Source of the DNA: a virus | DNA: 64,000 nucleotides | Strand: one strand, 5' to 3' | IMG/VR virus record: IMGVR_UViG_3300032220_001761 | Span: 65,134 to 129,133 of that record | Program-made: the position numbers and the translations under genes | In this document: positions 62,445 through 64,000 of the stretch, piece after piece | Layout: each line of letters opens with the position of its first letter | How positions within the stretch are numbered: the first letter of the stretch is position 1 | Notes under the pieces: generated by a model | The model's input: the letters and a program-made list of their open reading frames with translations, nothing else | The model's database searches: none | Told to the model about the DNA's origin: nothing

Positions 62445-62468
62445 TTGTGTGTGGGTTTTAATTTAACG

Positions 62469-62506
62469 CTAATGTAGAAAATTCTATTTAAAGAAAAAAA
62501 TGTTTT
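62469..62506 (-). promoter_or_regulatory. Early promoter
   Basis: AAACATTTTTTTCTT, TAGAATTTTCTA, -7 TACATTAG. Confidence 0.8.
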
Positions 62507-62516
62507 GCGAAATTTT

Positions 62517-62789
62517 TTAATCCTTTGCATAGTGCTTCAATAACCCAGGTGAAGCATTAACCATTGTACCGTTACAGTTAACAACGATGTTCTTTTGGTT
62601 AATCTTAGATATTCTCCCTGGTCCGTAATACCAACGTGGGTCATCGGAGATCACAATGTCACCAACAGCGAACTGAGACTTAGCTTCATTTCTACGATCT
62701 CTTTGGATTGTATTAATGGTTTTAACAAGATCACTTAGCTCTTCTTTAGAGCAGTTGCGAACGAATGTTTTAACTTCTAATAAATTCAT
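62517..62789 (-). CDS. Small SH3/KOW-like protein
   Basis: 90 residues: helical start (MNLLEVKTFVRNCSKEELSD), then SQFAVGDIVISDDPRWYYGP and GRISKINQKNIVVNCNGTMV, the 'f.vGDiV..........G.v..i......V......' pattern of KOW/SH3-like barrels. Nucleic-acid or protein binding possible. Confidence 0.78.
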   Translation of the reverse strand: MNLLEVKTFVRNCSKEELSDLVKTINTIQRDRRNEAKSQFAVGDIVISDDPRWYYGPGRISKINQKNIVVNCNGTMVNASPGLLKHYAKD

Positions 62790-62816
62790 ATGTCTTTTTT
62801 TTAATTGGTTATAACG

Positions 62817-62854
62817 CTAATGTAGAAAATACTACATAAGAAAAAAAATGTTTT
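62817..62854 (-). promoter_or_regulatory. Early promoter
   Basis: AAACATTTTTTTTCTTATG, GTAGTATTTTCTA, -7 TACATTAG; GAGGAACCCCCGCA 39 bp upstream. Confidence 0.8.
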
Positions 62855-62943
62855 TGAAAAAAACTTCACATCCGTCCGTCGCATCCTCTGCGGGGGTTCC
62901 TCAGTGCGTCGGAGGAGCACTGCACAGCAAAACTTTAGCCCAC

Positions 62944-62969
62944 AAAAAAAGAGGCCGAAGCCTCTTCTT
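62944..62969 (-). terminator. Terminator
   Basis: AAGAGGC-TTCG-GCCTCTT then TTTTTGTGGG, after gene 62994-63821. Preceded by TTAATTGGTTAGG and TTTTAATTGG in the 3' UTR. Confidence 0.9.
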
Positions 62970-62993
62970 TACTACCAATTAAAACCTAACCAA

Positions 62994-63821
62994 TTAAGCT
63001 TTTACTCGATCCAAGTATTCTTTGATCTTCTGAGCCATCTCGTAATTCTCTTCCTCTACTGCTAGCTGTTCGAGATAGTTCCAAGCAAACTCCTGGTAAT
63101 CACCAAAGAGAGATTTATTGTAAGCTACCTTCAAATACATCTTAGCCCAATTATTCTCAAGATCCTCTTCATCCATCTCTTCAATACGTGAAGGAATGTA
63201 ATCCCATTCATCACGAATTTCGCAAGCCATCATGTAGGCATCTTCAGATCCACCCTCTGGGATATTCTCCATAATCACATCACCAGCCTTCATGTGATAC
63301 TCTCCAACATTGTGACCGAAGTCCTCATCAGCAAAGCTAACTTTAAAAGTTGCCTTCGGATATTTTTCACTTAGCGTTTGTATCAATCGAGCTGGAGTTG
63401 CCCAAGCTGTTTCAAACTTGATATCTCCATTCTCACGACGATCTTGCTCGTAAGCATTCCATTTGGTACCCCAAGCATTTCGTTGCCAATCGTACCAGTT
63501 ATCAAACCCGTACTTCTTAATAAACTGTACACTCATCTCTTTGGTAATCCCTCTGGATACACCAAATCTTTTCTCGTGCTCTTCCAAATCCCCAGCAGCA
63601 ATACGAGCTTCTTGCTTATCGTATTCTTCCTGCGAGATAATTTGAGCTGGAGAAGTTGTACCTTTTAGTTCCTCAGGTAGAGGAGCAGCCTTATGGAAAT
63701 CAATGTGCAAATGATGGCGTTTTCCATCCTCTTCATAAATAGAAGAGATCTCTGATTTAATTTTAGTTACTAGTTCTTCTGAACCTTCAATTGTAAGAAT
63801 GTTAACTACGTGATTTGGCAT
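62994..63821 (-). CDS. DUF1281/Api92-like protein
   Basis: 275 residues. MPNHVVNILTIEGSEELVTK, then DFHKAAPLPEELKGTTSP, NWYDWQRNAWGTKWNAYEQD and FETAWATPARLIQTLSEKYP and SFADEDFGHNVGEY are the classical Api92/DUF1281 segments (ferredoxin-like, found in phages and plasmids). The C-terminal ~70 residues add helices (LEQLAVEEENYEMAQKIKEY). Function unknown. Confidence 0.9.
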   Translation of the reverse strand: MPNHVVNILTIEGSEELVTKIKSEISSIYEEDGKRHHLHIDFHKAAPLPEELKGTTSPAQIISQEEYDKQEARIAAGDLEEHEKRFGVSRGITKEMSVQFIKKYGFDNWYDWQRNAWGTKWNAYEQDRRENGDIKFETAWATPARLIQTLSEKYPKATFKVSFADEDFGHNVGEYHMKAGDVIMENIPEGGSEDAYMMACEIRDEWDYIPSRIEEMDEEDLENNWAKMYLKVAYNKSLFGDYQEFAWNYLEQLAVEEENYEMAQKIKEYLDRVKA

Positions 63822-63848
63822 GACTAATTATTATTATTGGTTATGTGG

Positions 63849-63885
63849 CAAAGATAGAAAAATCTACTTAAAGAAAAAAATGTTT
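63849..63885 (-). promoter_or_regulatory. Early promoter with exact TATCTTTG
   Basis: AAACATTTTTTTCTT, GTAGATTTTTCTA, -7 TATCTTTG. Confidence 0.8.
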
Positions 63886-63886
63886 T

Positions 63887-64000
63887 CTAAACTTTTTCAA
63901 ATGTTGGATCTTGAGGCAAATAAAACTTGCACTCGCTAACCCAAATAGGATCAAAGTCTAATGGCCAGTTAGCCCATCCATTCTTCCTACCATGGGGGTT
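63887..64000 (-). CDS. 3' end of a gene that starts beyond the window
   Basis: 37 codons seen, ending TAG: PHGRKNGWANWPLDFDPIWV then SECKFYLPQDPTFEKV. Trp-rich and clearly coding; identity unknown. Confidence 0.7.
   Translation of the reverse strand, partial: NPHGRKNGWANWPLDFDPIWVSECKFYLPQDPTFEKV

Noticed and set aside
1-64000. Genome-wide reassignment of TAG to an amino acid
   Set aside because: At least 14 genes end in TAG at natural ends, several with TAA immediately after; read-through would enter terminators or opposite genes. Only three ORFs show internal TAGs.

Overview
The window looks like part of the genome of a large, strictly lytic-looking tailed phage of the T4 superfamily that infects a Bacteroidota (Flavobacteriia-like) host. 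Evidence: low GC; dense, overlapping small genes; many families seen mainly in phages; short N-terminal tags resembling T4 capsid-targeting sequences on several proteins; host-type promoters of the Bacteroidota form TAnnTTTG; Bacteroidota-style signal peptides ending in FSQ/FAQ; and a type IX secretion C-terminal domain. No integrase, IS element, rRNA or CRISPR array was seen.

Layout. 1-12.2 kb (minus strand): a tagged virion-type protein, a GT-B glycosyltransferase, a 1461-residue 17-residue-repeat fibre, a ClpP-like protease, then a nucleotide/RNA-metabolism operon (DUF1937, SLOG, Thg1-like, HAD). 12.3-13.9 kb (plus strand): a tRNA-like gene with a CTA (amber-reading) anticodon, peptidyl-tRNA hydrolase 2, an HD protein and a hypothetical gene. 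Both enzyme genes carry an in-frame TAG three or four codons after their only plausible ATG. 13.9-21.5 kb: DUF3307, tagged capsid-cargo candidates (a lysin-like protein, a ferritin-like protein), a RelA/SpoT-type HD hydrolase. 21.5-31 kb: an unusual set of secreted proteins (PKD domains, a CHU_C type-B T9SS domain, a beta-propeller, lipoproteins) around a Nei-like glycosylase and a SET protein. 31-37 kb: small phage genes, another ORF interrupted by TAG, DUF1566-like proteins, tagged proteins, a methyltransferase. 37.2-37.9 kb: a non-coding, G-rich, repeat-filled boundary. 38-64 kb: an early region of about 50 small genes, nearly all minus strand and in short units made of promoter, conserved AACCAATTAA leader, gene, UUCG-type terminator and GAGGAACCCCC spacer element; it includes an ART-like protein, WYL_2/DUF2693-like proteins, DUF932, a RadA/RecA-like ATPase and a DUF1281/Api92-like protein.

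Two promoter classes can be read. About 38 host-sigma-type promoters share a T-rich -33 region, a TAGAA-N2-TTCTA inverted repeat and a TAnnTTWG -7 box; they dominate the right half and fit early transcription. About 17 sites read GATATATA or GATAAATA, like the T4 late box TATAAATA; in at least six genes the box is exactly 5 nt before the ATG, which predicts leaderless or almost leaderless late mRNAs. The late box precedes most tagged (capsid cargo) genes.

Most interesting observations: the amber-tRNA/in-frame-TAG system at 12.4-13.5 kb with a third TAG-interrupted ORF at 32.5 kb, in a genome that otherwise uses TAG as a normal stop in at least 14 genes of the window; a ferritin-like protein carrying a possible capsid-targeting tag; phage-encoded T9SS-type secreted proteins, three secreted proteins sharing a C-terminal I-S/Q-H-N ending; and the repeated intergenic elements. 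All function calls come from reading the sequence and from memory of families; no search was run.
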